64,000 bases of DNA from Roridomyces roridus. Taxonomy: Eukaryota > Basidiomycota > Agaricomycetes > Agaricales > Mycenaceae. The stretch lies in NCBI GenBank assembly GCA_029378245.1, contig JARKIF010000085.1, positions 62,001 through 126,000 on the forward strand. Reading direction: 5' to 3'. The translations under genes were made by a program, and so were the position numbers. This document shows, in pieces, positions 1 to 13,000 of the stretch (positions within the stretch are counted from its first letter, which is position 1; every line of letters starts with the position of its first letter). The notes under the pieces were generated by a model. The model ran no database searches, had not been told where the DNA came from, and saw only the letters and a program-made list of their open reading frames with translations.

Positions 1-438
1 CCAAGGCCTTTTCCGTGCCGGTGACGCGCACGATGCGTTGCCGCCAGGTTGCGTTTGCGAACGGAGACAAGTCAATCGTCAGTGGAAGCGATCATGGAAT
101 GGTGTACGTCCACAATCGCGGAAGCCAGGAGGCCCCAAGCCGACTGAGTATTGGCGAGAATGACTGGGTGCAGACCGTGGGGGTGAGTTCTTGGAGGTGT
201 ACAGAATCATGTGCTGACAACATCCTAGTCCACAGAGTATGCGGGAGCGACGATGATTTTTGCGGCCAAGTCGGGTCTAGGAGCCGGAAAGAATTCCATC
301 GTGGTCTGGCGCGCACGCAAGGGGGGACGGAAGTGCTCGGGGCTCAGTGTGTGCGCTGCCGTGCTTGTGGTGCAGGTGCTCTTGTTCGTCGTGCTGGTCG
401 TGCTTTTGCTTTGGAACGTAGATAGATTCCGTGTTTGA
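1..438 (+). CDS. 3' end of a WD40-repeat protein with a C-terminal membrane anchor (partial)
   Basis: The gene enters from the left edge, so its start is not visible. The reading frame up to about 182 has WD40-like texture (FANGDKSIVSGSDHGMVYVH, a blade ending in a VYVHN strand). A 46-nt intron (GTGAGT at 183, CTAG at 228) joins it to an exon ending at TGA 438. That exon holds a further blade ending in SIVVWRA, then a strongly hydrophobic stretch of about 23 residues (from VCAAVLVV to LLLWNV) and a short basic tail. This suggests a propeller facing the cytosol and held to a membrane by a single C-terminal helix. WD40 scaffolds are abundant in Agaricomycetes; no specific partner can be named. 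The splice junction is inferred. Confidence 0.6.
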
Positions 439-1115
439 ATAGAAAAACAGTGCATTTGGTCCCAAGATTTTGAGTGACTGGGCTGGCAACAGCAACAAGT
501 CTGAGGGGGAGTTTCCGGCGATGAACTGCGAACGACAGCAAGAAGAACGCAGTGTTACAACACCAAACGTTCTATGTCGCGCTGTCGTCCCATGAGATAT
601 CGGAGCGGACGACGAGACCGAGAAACGCAGTGTAACAACACCAACGTTTCCCGTGCTCAACGCCAGCCTCGCGAATGAGTGGTGGTGGTGAGAGTGAAGC
701 TCCGCTTGATCTGTTGCCGGCAGATTGGTCCGCTGATCGGAGGGTCAGCTGATTAAACAGTCAGCTGATCAGACAGCGAAATTTTGCCAAGTCCACTTCC
801 TTGTCGGCCCGACATCACCTTCCTCCCTTCGTCTACGACACCGAGCGTGTTGAGTGTTGTAACACTCACAGGCTTGGTGGCGTACTCTACGGACTTGGCT
901 CATGCGGACTTCGCTCGTGCGTACTTGGCTCGCAGTGGTTTCTCGCGGACATCGGCAGCGCTGACTGGAGGTACGCTTATCTCTTCCCCTTGTGTCCTGC
1001 TTATTGTTAATCGAGACAATAGAAGCCACGCTGGTATTAAAGCCACCATCTTCGTCGTCTCCTCCCTCCTCTACGCTTCCTTGCTGCCCGACGTTGTTAC
1101 GTTTGCAGTTTTGGA
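439..1115. other. Non-coding stretch upstream of the Tnp2 transposase, with short direct repeats
   Basis: No convincing gene is present. Two near-identical direct repeats (AACGCAGTG-T/A-ACAACACCAA...) lie near 547-572 and 623-650, and a related TTGTAACACTCACAG lies near 858-873. Around 718-775 the motif CAGCTGAT/CTGATC recurs in both orientations. Arrays like these are typical of subterminal regions of CACTA-type elements, but no matching terminal inverted repeat could be paired with the downstream side. Confidence 0.4.
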
Positions 1116-4100
1116 ATGGCGCCTCGTACCTGGCAATGTATCGATTGTCCTATCCATGGGGGAACTCATCGCGTGGCCACCTCAAAACGCGAGGAGCACC
1201 TACTGCAAATCAGGAAGCTGGTGGAACCACCTCCAGAGGAGGAGGAGGAAGAACTAGACGCTATTGCCAATGTCTTCACGGGGCTCGTCATCACCGATGA
1301 GGGACCCAGCCTCCTCGGCCAGCAATCGAAACTCTGCACCTCCCGTAACGACTTCCAAGCTTCGGTCCCCGACGTCCCAATGGCTTTCGAGGCCACATCG
1401 GCCGAGGAGGCTCTAACGAGCATCAACGCGTTCGTCTCAACTGTAACGCAAACTCCGAGTCCTGGGCCTCAGCCCACTAAACGCGAGCGGCAGGTTGCCA
1501 ATCTCAACGAGATTCTAGATCGTGTTCGAGCCTCCAAGGAATCCGTTGACCTCGTGGATGTGATGTACAGCAATCTGCAGCTGGAAGACGCACACCGCAC
1601 TCTTGAATCTGCTGCAGAGACAGTTGTTGCCGCCGGTCGGGGCCTAGAGAGACTGAAGGCCATGAAGAAGGACAAAATTCTGGGTAAATTGTGGGACGAA
1701 GTCCAGGAGGAGGCAAGAACATTGGATAAGCTCATAGACTGTGCCAGTGCCATCTTGCCTCCGTCGGAATTGCATGAACATCCACTGGAATTCAATGCTG
1801 GTATGTTTTTCTTCTTTTCTCAAACGATCTTGTAATGAAATGTCGCGCAGATCATCACTACACAAACTCCATGCTTGGACTCGACACACTCGCGCAGGTT
1901 GTAATTCTGCTTGCCGTCATCGTCAATGTTATCATTGGAGTGGCGACGAATCCGTCCCAGTTCATCCTCGACGCGGTGACCATGATCATCAAGCTCACCA
2001 TGTCCCTGTCTTCCCCGGGTTACGAGCCCAACTTTAACGCGAAACAGCGGGATGTGCTATCTCAGCTGCCCACCTCCCTGGAGGACGCGCTGAAGGCCTT
2101 CAAACTCGAGCCTAAGACCAGGATATTGGCCACCTGCCCCTCCTGCCACTACACCCACGAGCCCAAGGTCGACCGTCTCACCGGCGAATCCACTTACCCA
2201 GAAGTTTGCGAGAATTTCATTATTCGCAACGACAAACACGGCAAACTTGTTCCCTGTGGAGAGTCTTTACTTGAGCGGCGACACGGAAAACTGCGTCCTC
2301 TCAAACCATTCGTATTCCCCGACTTCATCGACCATATGGCTTCCCTGCTTTCTGATCCTGAGGTGGTGAGGATGTGCAACGATGCCTGTGATAAAGCTTG
2401 GCTAGCAGTACAAGCCAAGCTGGCCAACGACCCTCAAGCGCATCGCGCAGAGGAGGATGTCAATAATGTCTTCGAGGCCGAGTTCCTTCGCAGCTTTAAC
2501 GGTCCCGTCCCCGACGAGCTGTTTATCAAGAGGAACGGGCGTATGAGGCTGGCCTTCCAGATCATGCTGGACTTCTTCAATCCAAATGGCACACGCAAAC
2601 GGGGGAACCACGACTCAATTGGCATTCTTGCCATCGTCAATCTCAATCTCCCTGAGGCGATTCGCTACAAACCAGACTACATGTGGCTCAGTATCATCCT
2701 CGGACCACATGAGCCCGACTACGAGCAGATCAACCACTACGTCCGTCCTGTTGTGGATATTTTCGTGGAAGGTTGGAAGCGCGGCATTCATCTGTCACGA
2801 ACAGGGATTTCTGATGATGGAGCCTACGTTGATATCGCTCTTGCCATCAGTGTCAACGACCTTCCGGCCACTCGGAAGATTCTTGGTCTCGCAGGTGTTG
2901 GGTCGGATCACATCTGCTCTGTCTGTAATTTGGAGGGTGTTGCAAACACACATCGCACGGACTTTGACGACCCTGCCTGGGCGCGTAGAGATATAGCAGT
3001 TTTGCGACAACAGGCCTACGCCTGGAAGAATGCTGCTACCCAAGCAGAGCGGGACGAAATATTCAAGAAGTACGGGGTCCGCTGGTCGGAGTTCTGGCGA
3101 CTGCCGTACTGGGATCCGACTCGCATGGGCGTCGTTGACTCTATGCACTGTATCTTGGAAGGCCTCGTACATTATCATTGTCGCCGGGTCTTGCGAATTG
3201 ACGCGGAGGTTGCCAAAAAGAAGGATGCCATTGGTATCACGTTCGAGCACGATTGGGAAGAGTACGACCCCTCGAACTGTCCTGATACTGTCCATCTGAA
3301 AGTGCCGGAGCGCAAGATACCCATGATTCGCCGCATCCACAACCTGCTTGTACAGGCCCTCACTGTCGACGAGGACACGCCGTCCGACGAGGACGTGCCT
3401 ATGCGTGATGCCCAGGAGGACCCGTTGCTCGATGCACCACCGCGTAGTAACACTCCAGCTATCAGCGAAGACCAGATGTGGGGGAACCTCCATAATAACA
3501 ATCTACCTGCACTCCGCTTTGTGGCGTGGTCCCTCGATCTTGACTTGACGGAAACCAAGACCAAAGCCGACTACTGTAATATCCTCATGAAATGGGTAAG
3601 TCTGTTCACTACAATGCCTTCAAATACCAGCTGACTCGTCATTTGATTGTCAGCGGCTAACCAAACCTCGCACAAGAACAGGTGCTTTCGTGCATAAAGC
3701 CATCAATTTCGGGCATATCAAATTCATCCAGCGGGTAATTGCTCAGACCAGCACACCGTCCTGGGTGAACTCGGTGCCCCGCAACTACGGGGAGAGTAAT
3801 GCAGGATCCATCAAAGCCGACGAGTGGCGGACACTGGCTACTCTCTACTTGCCGATTGCACTAGTCCTGATGTGGGGCGATTCATCGGTAGAGGAGGACT
3901 TGCGCCACTGCGGAATACTTGACCACACTATGGCCTTGTTTCAAGCCGTCATTCTGGTCTGTCGTTACACGATGACCCGTGAACGTGCTGGCGCGTATCG
4001 ACGCCTTCTCAAAACTTGGGTGGACGGTCTTACTGTAAATCATCCTCACACCCTTAATCATGCGAAACGGCCCAATATTCACGTGGCATTCCACATTTAC

Positions 4101-4730
4101 GACTTCCTACTCAGCTTTGGACCCATCATTTCGTGGTGGTGCTTCCCATTCGAGCGTGTCATCGGCTACCTTCAGAGAATCCACACGACAAACCGCGTGG
4201 GTGGTGAGCTTGAGGCCACATTGACCAATTCTTTCTTGCGTGGTGCAGCCCTCCGGCGATGGCTTTGCCGACCCGACTGCCCCGAAGTCATCAAGCAATT
4301 CAAAGCCATCTTTGACCGTGTGTTTACTCGGCGCAGTGAGGCTTGTGATACGGACACATTTGCCCACGACGGCGAGCATGCATACTACAAGCTGAATGGG
4401 GTTACGTACTCGCGGGCTTCAACGCATCTGGGAAACAGTCTTATCCTCTACTACCCTTCCACTTCAGCAACGTCGCCGGTGCCTGGTTCCATTGAGAAGA
4501 TCGTTTCTCTCGGAAGTGCCGTCTCTTTCGTTGTGCGACCGCAAGAGCCCCTGTCTCCGACGCTTCAAGATCCCTTCCTTCGTTATTCACCATATTTTCC
4601 TGCCAAGATGTATTCGAGCAAGATGCAGCACAAGGCCTACACGATCAGCCCCACCGTGGTCTTGTCACACTGCGCGCGTTTCCAGTGCTCGAATGATCGC
4701 GCAGTCATTGTCAATCTCGCCAGAAGCTGA
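1116..4730 (+). CDS. Tnp2-like (CACTA-type) DNA transposase, three exons
   Basis: Three exons (1116-1800, 1851-3595, 3654-4730) joined by GT..AG introns give an uninterrupted protein of about 1,168 residues, the size expected for fungal Tnp2 transposases. It begins with a Cys/His-rich segment (CIDCPIHGGTH). A coiled-coil-like region follows, then a hydrophobic segment after LGLDTLAQV and a CPSCHYTH zinc motif. The core includes DDGAYVDIALAI, a second CxxC (ICSVCNLEG) and the family-typical DPTRMGVVDSMHCILEGL block. The last exon is the DUF4218-like C-terminal part (GESNAGSIKADEWRTL and WWCFPFERVIGYLQ). No stop or frameshift is visible, so the source element may be autonomous. Element ends and target duplication could not be fixed. 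Assignment to Tnp2 is confident; catalytic residues were not verified. Confidence 0.85.
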
Positions 4731-5209
4731 GACATGATCCACGCAGTGATTCTTGCACGGCTGCGCCATCCCACTGCAATCCGATCGTTGTCGGACCATC
4801 GGCTGTCACTCCGCCGAGGCCGGCTACTCGGCGTCCGATGATCGTCCGCTCATCGGCCGCTCATCGGCCGATGAGTTTTGGCGCTCCCACAACTCGGAGT
4901 TTCGGCTTGAGTTGAGCCGGCGTCTAAACGGGCTGCAATAATTGAAATTGCCGCGTCCCCGAAATCAATAATGATAGGTCAAGTTTTGAAACTTGTGGGG
5001 ATCTCCCTTCAATACGGAGTGTAGGTAGTGCTGGTTCTCTCTGCACCACCCAATGTACTAGTTAGAATTTACTTGCTCAATAAACCTGTTTCGAAACCTC
5101 AAGTTTTGCGGGCATCAATAGCCAATCCACTATTTTGTACATCGAAATTGATTGAGATCACGGCCAAATTTGACATTTCAAGACAGGTTTCGGCCAACTT
5201 TCTACGTAT
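4731..5209. other. Non-coding stretch after the transposase, with an inverted-repeat cluster
   Basis: No gene is seen. Between about 4780 and 4875 the motif CATCGGC and its complement GCCGATG recur closely, including the palindrome-like CATCGGCCGATGAG near 4863-4876. This is compatible with the subterminal binding-site arrays of CACTA-type elements. The remainder to 5209 is AT-richer and featureless. Confidence 0.35.
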
Positions 5210-6037
5210 TTACAAATTTGGAAAATGGTAGCCAGTTGAGGGTGCCTCTAAATTCCTGGGTTCCCGCTGTGCGTAGGGCCAACGAGAAATGTCAAAGTTG
5301 GTCCAGACCTCGGTGTGAAGTGCATGCAATTTCTCAGGGCCCGAGGACAATTTGATTAGGCAACGAAGCAGCAAATGCATAACGGGCGGCAGCGTATCCC
5401 GCCGAAACTTGGGTGCCGACAGGAACAAAGACTCGGAAGAAAGGTGTCGAGACATGTGCTCCTCCGCGACGCGTTGGACGCGATCTCGAAGATAGCCTGG
5501 ACAGATGAAGCTCTGGTAGAAAATACAAACAGCTGCGTCGTATCTGCGGTGCCCCATCAGATACAGCATGACACTCTCCGTCCAGATTGAGAGAGTGTGT
5601 CCGCCTGGATGCTGTTCGATCTTGGGGCGGAGTATTTCAAGCTGATGGACAGTCTCCGGTGTGATGGCGTTAAGGAATGCAACGAGGGCCCGGATTTTCC
5701 GTGGTGTCCGTCCTTCCATCATCCGTCCTTCCACCATCGCTACAATCTGCTGCAGTGAAGGAGCCGCAGAGGACGACACTTGCGAAGGCCTGGTCTGTGC
5801 TTGGCTAATGGTCTTCCGAACTAGGAGCAGCGACAAGTCCATTGAATCGTGGCGAAATGACAACATGACTTGGGATTGGGCCTCTTTGAGGCGGGAGCTG
5901 AACCTTTTGGTCCCTCTTACTCGTACATTCTCCATGACATAGAAGTCAAGTGCAACTGTGCAATGCAATACTTGGTCTACCAACCAACATGTGGGTGCCC
6001 GGGGTGGCGGGGAAGTCAACAAGTGGCAACCTAGCAC
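5210..6037 (-). CDS. Hypothetical alpha-helical protein (possibly a gene fragment)
   Basis: This is one open frame of up to 275 codons on the minus strand. The likely start is an internal ATG near 5935 (MENVRVRGTKRF), because the upstream part is low in gene-like texture. The centre has helical-repeat character (IRALVAFLNAITPETVHQLE; SVMLYLMGHRRYDAAVCIFY), reminiscent of pentatricopeptide-like proteins, but no family motif is certain. It stands alone between a DNA transposon and intergenic sequence and may be a truncated duplicate. No function can be assigned. Confidence 0.4.
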   Translation of the reverse strand: MLGCHLLTSPPPRAPTCWLVDQVLHCTVALDFYVMENVRVRGTKRFSSRLKEAQSQVMLSFRHDSMDLSLLLVRKTISQAQTRPSQVSSSAAPSLQQIVAMVEGRMMEGRTPRKIRALVAFLNAITPETVHQLEILRPKIEQHPGGHTLSIWTESVMLYLMGHRRYDAAVCIFYQSFICPGYLRDRVQRVAEEHMSRHLSSESLFLSAPKFRRDTLPPVMHLLLRCLIKLSSGPEKLHALHTEVWTNFDISRWPYAQREPRNLEAPSTGYHFPNL

Positions 6038-7369
6038 GGAGCGCAGTCTCAGACAAACTGAATCTTTTCAATTTTGCCATTGATGTACAAGAGAGAGATC
6101 CTCCGTCTTGCGGGTGTTCAATTCACCCAGACGCAATGCGCCCTGTCGTATACAACTCACAGGAGTAGAATTTATAGATGAGGACCTGATTTTAGAAACC
6201 ATACCCGTTGGTGAAGTAGTGGAGCTCGGAGTTTAATGCAGAAGGCATGTCCCCCACATCTCAATAGCGAACGAGCAATAAAATGTTCAGTTGCGGACAT
6301 TCTGGACTAGCCGCAGTGGGAAAGACAACCACAGGTGACCACGGGCCAACGTACCAGGAAGCAGCACAAATTACATGATTCATTTTTGACTCGAGGGTGC
6401 ACTAGTTGTGGCTGAGAGAGGGTGTCAGCGTAGCTAGAGCTAAGAGTGGCTCGTTCTGCTTAATCAAGGGACGCTGTCGTCGGTGGACTTGCTGAATCAG
6501 AATGGCGGGTAGGCTCGAGTGAACATCCACTGCGGCCACGGGGTTCGTAGAGAGCCGGCGTGGAAGGACAACTGGAGTGATGACATCGACATGGATGAGT
6601 TGCTGAAAGACAAGAGTGAATAGTATTTCGCAAGCCCAAGGCCCCCGTTGGAGTGATCAGAGTCTGAAGGTAACTGCAGAGCGCACCGAACTGGGAAAGC
6701 GCATATCCGAAATGCGCTGGGGTACCTTCATGACAGTCAACATCGCTCCGAAGGTCGCTCCTAAATTGACGCTGCGACGCACCTAGCTCTATCAGAGAAT
6801 GGGCATAGCATGGGGAGGAGGCTGAGCATGCAGTGTCATGCAAAATGGATCCAAAAACCACCATCGCCATCCACTTGGTGCGCCCACTCGGAGTGCGGAA
6901 AAAACCATGCTTTCCGTGGATCTCCGTTGCCGAAACGAGCATCTCGAGAGAGGAAGTAGCAAATATGACGGGTCACTCGTAATCGCCATTGGAGACAATG
7001 TCGAAGTCCGGCAGGAAGTGAATACACTGTCTCGGCATTTCAGGGATTTATCAGTGCAGGGCAAGACAAAAAAGAAGAATAGAACTGGCGTACTATCCCG
7101 CCACTCGCTGCGACGGCCACGCCGCCTCCCCACATTGTAATATCGACTAGCATTGTCCGCTGCGTGCCGGCTTCTATCTGCATCCAGATGTGGACTCAGC
7201 ACAATTCAACGAAGAGGCGCCAGCACATTATAGTTAGTTGGCACTGGGCAGTGATGGGCTTGGGGGCTCGGTGGAAGGTCCTTGTGATTGGGTGATTGGG
7301 AGTGGGGTATACGTAGGACCGAGTACTGTCGATGAAGGGTGGGAGCGCTGCTTCGAATCAATTGAGGTA
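6038..7369. other. Intergenic stretch without recognisable genes
   Basis: Short open frames occur on both strands, but none has domain texture, plausible splice structure or a recognisable motif. I see no repeats or RNA genes here. Confidence 0.5.
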
Positions 7370-8932
7370 CACTGACTCGGAAAAAGTAATGGATCACCAG
7401 ATCTTGAAAATTGGACGCGGTGTCAAGCCCAATGGAGGGACATTGGAAACTGGTTGTGGGGTGTAGTAGGAGCATTAGGAGGGCTATTATCAGCAGGTAC
7501 AAATCGGAGTCCGAAATTGGCTTTGTTCGGCTTCGGTGGCTTGTCAAATGCGAACATGTGATCCATTTGTTATTCTGCATTTGGTTGACCCACGCTATTT
7601 GGCGTGAAACACTGCAACGACTGGCCCAAATGAGCTAAAATGTTGTACAACTTCTCTTCACTATCCCTTCTTCCATCTGTGACCCAAAGCAGTGCACTTC
7701 TGGCCTGCTCAGGGACTCAGAAACATCAAATGAAGAAATCAGTAAAATAATCCTCCTGCGTGCCCAGGATCCCCTACCTGTATGGTATAACTTGTCAGTG
7801 GGAGCTCATGGATGCCAGAAAAGCTTAGTTGACCTCAAAAAGTGGAAATTCAATGTGCAGAGTCCTCCATTCAATTTTCATTGCCAAGCTGAACATTGGG
7901 TTGAAAGTTTGGCACTTGTTCTCAGGTGTTGTGAGTGTCAATGCCATACAGAAACTGACCAGGATGAAGCCTAGGATACTCCACTCCATTAATCCAATCT
8001 CCCAGGTACAGGAACAGAGCTACATATATGCCCCGACACCAGACAGTGTTGTTTTTCAGCATTGATCTGTGGCCGGACTTTCCCATAGGGTCAACCATCA
8101 CACCATCGAGTCTGTGCATCCTCTAGGCATCTCATAGGATCCCAAAGAGCACGACTGATCAGTCAAGACCCAGACATATGGCTTATGGGGGCTGTTGGGA
8201 GGCTCCTTGCTCAGGCTGTATATACAGATCATGCAAAAATCAATCTCAGGCAACCACCCACCATGCATGTTGGCATGAGTTGCCTTTCTTACACTCTAGG
8301 TGTAGCTCAGTGACCTGCATCTACTGTATTCAGCCAGATTTTCACACCGTGCAAGGCCCTATTTCAAGATTGAGGCCACCAAAGAGCCATAGCCAAACGG
8401 TGGCTGAAGTTCTTTGACCCTGATAGGGTGTGAGGTGGTCACAGTCACCTTGCCTATGTAATTGGGGCACTCCTTAGTATTGGGAGAGTTGCCCTATACA
8501 TGCTTGAGACCTCTCATTAAAGACTACTGGCGGACCATGGGCACCTTTGCCGTATTAGTGGTCACCACTTCATTGACCAATGGCTTCACAACCCACCCAC
8601 TTGAGACCGGATTTTTGGGCCCAGAATTGCTCAACAGACATCAAACTATCATCCAGTCAAATTTCCAGTTGCCCCTGCCGCATTGAGTCCGGATAAAAGA
8701 TCAAACACGTGAATTTGATGGAAACCAGATTTTAAAATGGATCACTTTCATTTTTGTGATCCCTCTGGTACAGCAAGGAGAGGGTCAGGCAACTCAATGT
8801 TTTACGGGTATATACTAGACCCTATAAGCTTCCTTCGAAAACCTCAACATTGCCCAGAAGTGGCGTGGCTGTGAAGCAATGCATCAAACAATTTTGAACC
8901 ACGCATGATCCATTACTTTTTCCGAGTCAGTG
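7370..8932. mobile_element. 1.56-kb DNA transposon with 27-bp perfect TIRs inserted at TA (Tc1/mariner-like, non-autonomous)
   Basis: The first 27 bp (7370-7396, beginning CACTGACTCGGAAAAAGTAA) are the exact reverse complement of the last 27 bp (8906-8932). TA dinucleotides flank both ends (7368-7369 and 8933-8934), the signature of Tc1/mariner insertion. The interior has no long open frame, so it cannot encode an intact transposase. It is markedly poor in CpG compared with the flanking DNA (for example only about one CG in roughly 250 bases after 7790), which suggests long-term cytosine-methylation decay. Ends are certain; superfamily is inferred from the TA duplication and the CA-beginning TIR. 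Confidence 0.85.
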
Positions 8933-8934
8933 TA

Positions 8935-9586
8935 GAGGCTGCGGTAGAAGAGGTTTGCGAAACGAAGTCAAGACTCGACATCCGGGTGCCGCAGACATGG
9001 CACGCTTGGCCGGCGGCGTCGCGGAGCCACAATACTCAGCAGGGTTATTGGAGAATCAAAGTGGGAGAGGCACAGTGGATACCGTTTGACCTTGCACCTA
9101 AGGCAGACAAAACGCGAGTCTGGCAAATAATGGGCGATGAATCACAGACACTGGAGTGAAAAGACACCAGAGAAGAGGCACACTGGGACTTGCGATTGAG
9201 GCAGACTGTGTCGGAAGTAGGATTCGGCCTTGAAGCTTGCGGCAAGCTGCAACTGTGGAAGAGAACAGAAAAAGTGTCGCGGTAGAAGGCAAGTGACAGG
9301 CAGCGGCTGTGATGATGTTATGCTCAAATCAATATTTGAATGCAGTTGAGTTTTGGTTGAATTCAGGTTGAATCTGCACATGCACATGCACACTGGCAGA
9401 GATGGCGTAGGTACTAAGTAGGTAGTATCAGGCAAATTTGGATGGATATATACTTATACCAATAGGTCCAAAGTTGGTCCAAAGGCAAACTTGAAGCATT
9501 GAAAGGACTTGGAAAGGACAACGGGGGACTCGGTGACTGCTGATGATGAACACTGCAGAGAAAGCAAGGATCAAGACGGCCCGCAG
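8935..9586. other. Intergenic stretch up to the left LTR of Gypsy-1
   Basis: No gene is seen. The last five bases (9582-9586, CGCAG) are the left copy of the target-site duplication of the Gypsy-1 retrotransposon. Confidence 0.5.
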
Positions 9587-10061
9587 TGTCACGACAAGAC
9601 TTGTTTCACGCGTCCAACAGCGGTAAGATGCTGTGGATTGGGTAGTGCGCTACTAAAGCTCGTAAAATGAACTGAATAAAAGTCTAGGAGAGGGTACAGA
9701 ATACGACGACTAGCTACTGCTTTTATACTATGAGGAATAGATCTACGATGCTACACTAATTGTCCTGGCTTCCGACATGCACTATTGTCCTGCACCGTTG
9801 TCGTCTCCTATTGTCATGTCTACACCGTGTTCATCATAGAAGCCTGTCATGATCTGACAGTTCACTGATCGAAAACTCCTTCCCTCATCCACGCTGTCGT
9901 TCATAAATATGAAACTGTCCCACGGCTTTAAATAATGTCTTCCTCGGCTTCTTCCTCAATCCGATCGAGACGGGGTTCCCAGGACTTTAGCGCTGTACGG
10001 CGCCAATGCTTATCTGGTTTGTTTGGCGTTGTCACGTGCGCAAATAGATCAGCGCGTGACA
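9587..10061 (-). repeat. 3' LTR of Gypsy-1
   Basis: This is a 475-bp LTR with inverted termini TGTCACG/CGTGACA, 474/475 identical to the copy at 15766-16240. On the minus strand it contains the TATA box TATAAAAG (plus-strand 9720-9727). Confidence 0.95.
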
Positions 10062-13000
10062 TTACCCCCTCTCTAGGATCGACGTCCTCGTCAATGTCGA
10101 CAAAACGATTTTCATCGTGAATAAATAATTTCTTCTTTAAATATGGTTGGAATTCCATCTTTGGGACGAATCTTTTGCATTCGCCGTCCCAAAATCCAGC
10201 CGGGAGCGTGGGTAGCGCCCTGACGTCAATGCTGTGTTCCCTGTTATATTTATCCAACAGCTTCTTCACATGCGTCAAGTTACGCGATGGTTCCCACGTC
10301 CTTTCTCCCATCGGATAGTTCTTCCACTTTATTAAATATTGAAAACCGCGTCCCATCTTGCGGTGTTTAAGTATCTCCTCCACCTCATATTCCTCCTCAC
10401 CGGATATGATCTTCGGCGGCGGCCGCTTCTCCCTTCGATTCTCGGGCGGTTCCGTATACGGTGTGAGAATCGCCTCGTTGAACACCGGATGTGACTTGTC
10501 CGTGCTCGGCAATTTCAACCTATAGGAAGACGCTCCGACTTTCTCCAGGACCTCGTACGGCCCGAGCCTCCTATCTCCCAGCTTTTTCGAGGGTCTATCC
10601 GTCTGGATATTCGTCGCCTCGATCCAGACCTTGTCTCCCTTTTTAAATACCGGCGCTGGTCGCCGTCGTAGATTATATGTTTTTTCCATCGTTTTCTGTG
10701 TTTTTTCTAATGCCGCGGTCGCCTCATCGCGGATCTTTTTCATTTTCTTGCCGAACTCGTCGGCAGCCTCGTTCCTCGTCTCTACGGCATTCTCGATCCC
10801 TTTCCAAGGGTGATAGCCGGTGTTTAAATAGAACGGCGAGGTCTTCGTTGCCGAACTGGCCTTGTCATTGTAACAGAACTCCGCTAGGGAGAGCCACTCG
10901 GCCCAGTCCGTCTGATGGTAATTTATAAATATGCGGAGATATTTCTCGATCTCCTGGTTCATCCGTTCCGTCTGCCCGTCGGTTATCGGATGGTGTGCCG
11001 TACTCGGGTTCATTTCGATCCCCAGGATCTTATTGAGCTCCCTCATAAAGCCTCCTACATATCTCGGATCCCGATCCGAGATGATCTTTCGGGGTACCCC
11101 GTGATATCTAATCACACGGTCGCGTGTCAAACGCGCAACTCCTTCAGCCGTGATCTCCATGGTCGTGGGTTCCACGTGAATCATCTTGCTGAAAGTGTCC
11201 ACCCAGACTTGAATCGCGTTGTGGCCGTTGCTAATCGGCAGCGGCCCGATCAAGTCCATCGAAATGATCTGCCAGGGACCTTCCGCAATCTTGTGTGGGT
11301 TCAGCTTGCCCTGCTTGTGCCGAAGAACTCGTGACCTCTGACACGCTTCGCACGATTTTACATACTCGGAAACATTGTTGCCGAGCTTCGGCCACCAGTA
11401 ATTTCGTTCAACGAGTTCCTGGGTCCGGTTCCCTCCGGGGTGTCCCACGATCGCCGGATCGTGATGGAGTCCAATAATTTTATTTCTAAGTTCCGTGTTA
11501 TGCGGAACGTAAATAAGGCCATTGTAGTACACAATGCCGTCCTCCTCCTCCCATCTAGGGAGCTTCTTCAATAAGGCAGACCTCACGCTGCCGTCCCTCT
11601 TGCGTTCCGATCGGATCTCTTCCAAAAGATCCTTCTCAACGCCTTCGAGCGTGATCTCCTGCGCTCGGAAATATTCGGGTTTAAGCAAGACAATTTCCTG
11701 ATTATCTTCCTTCCCCTGGTCATGATCCGCCCTGCGGGATAATAAATCGGCCTGCTTATTCAAAGCTCCGGGCCGGTGCCGTAACGAGAAGTCGTACTGC
11801 GACAACTCGATGATCCATCGTGCCTGCCGACGATTGATTTTCTGCGGCTTTTTGAAGTACTGGAGGTTCTTGTGATCCGTCAGAACCTCGAACGTGTGCC
11901 TTGCACCGAGTAGGAATTGCCTCCACTCATCAAGAGCGAGCATGATTGCGAGCATTTCTTTGTCATAGATCTCGTAATTCCTTTCGGTATCGCTCATGCC
12001 GTGGGACATGAAAGCGACAGGCCTCCACACTCCTTCCTGGAGTTGGCTGAGCACTGCTCCAACTGCTCCGTCCGACGCATCGGCCTCAAGCCGATATTCC
12101 CCGTCGTCTGTTGGCAAAGCCAATACGACATCCTCTGCGATCCGTTCCTTCAACTTGTTGATCGCCGCCTCCTGTTCCGGTCCCCAGGACCACGCAACCT
12201 TCCCCGTCAGCTTAGTGAGGGGCCTGGCGATGTCGGCAAAGCCGCGGACAAATCGCCGATAAAAGTTAACAAAGCCCAGGAACGCCTGCACTTGCTTGAC
12301 GTTCTTTGGCATGGGCCACTCCATGATCCCTTTGATTTTCACCGGGTCCATCCGCATGGAGTTGTGGGAAATAATTACCCCGAGGTATTCGATCTCCGTC
12401 TTCTCGAATTCACATTTCTCGGGTTTCAAGAATAATTTATTCTTCTCTAACGTCTCCAGGACGCGTGACACCATCCGTCTATGCTCCTCCAGGGAGTCCG
12501 TGTAAATTAAGATGTCATCCAGGTAGACGATCACATGGCCCTCGTTGATGAGATCCCGAAGAATGTCGTTCATCATTGTTTGGAACGTGGCCGGTGAATT
12601 GGTCAACCCAAAGAACATCACGAGCGGCTCGAACAATCCCCGATTGGTCCGAAAAGCCGCTTTCCACTCATCTCCTTCTTTGATCCGTACGTTGTTGTAA
12701 CCCCAACGTATGTCAAGCTTGGAGAAGAATCTTGCTCCTCGGAGTTTGTTGACCAGCTCCGAGATTAGAGGCAACGGGTACTTGTTCTTCACCGTCATCT
12801 CGTTGAGCTTCCGGTAATCCTGTACCGGTCGAAGGGACCCGTCCTTCTTTTTAATAAAGAAAAATGCCGAGGCCATCGGCGACTTGGATGGTCTGATCCG
12901 TCCACTCTTGAGATTCTCTTCAAGAAACTCGTTCAGCTTTTCTTGTTCGCTTAACGAGAGTGGATAGATCTTGCAATCGACAGCCTTTGATCCGGGCTTT

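Noticed and set aside
6460..7202. Two overlapping minus-strand frames of 136-160 codons
   Set aside because: Amino acid composition is random-like and no conserved motif or splice pattern is visible.
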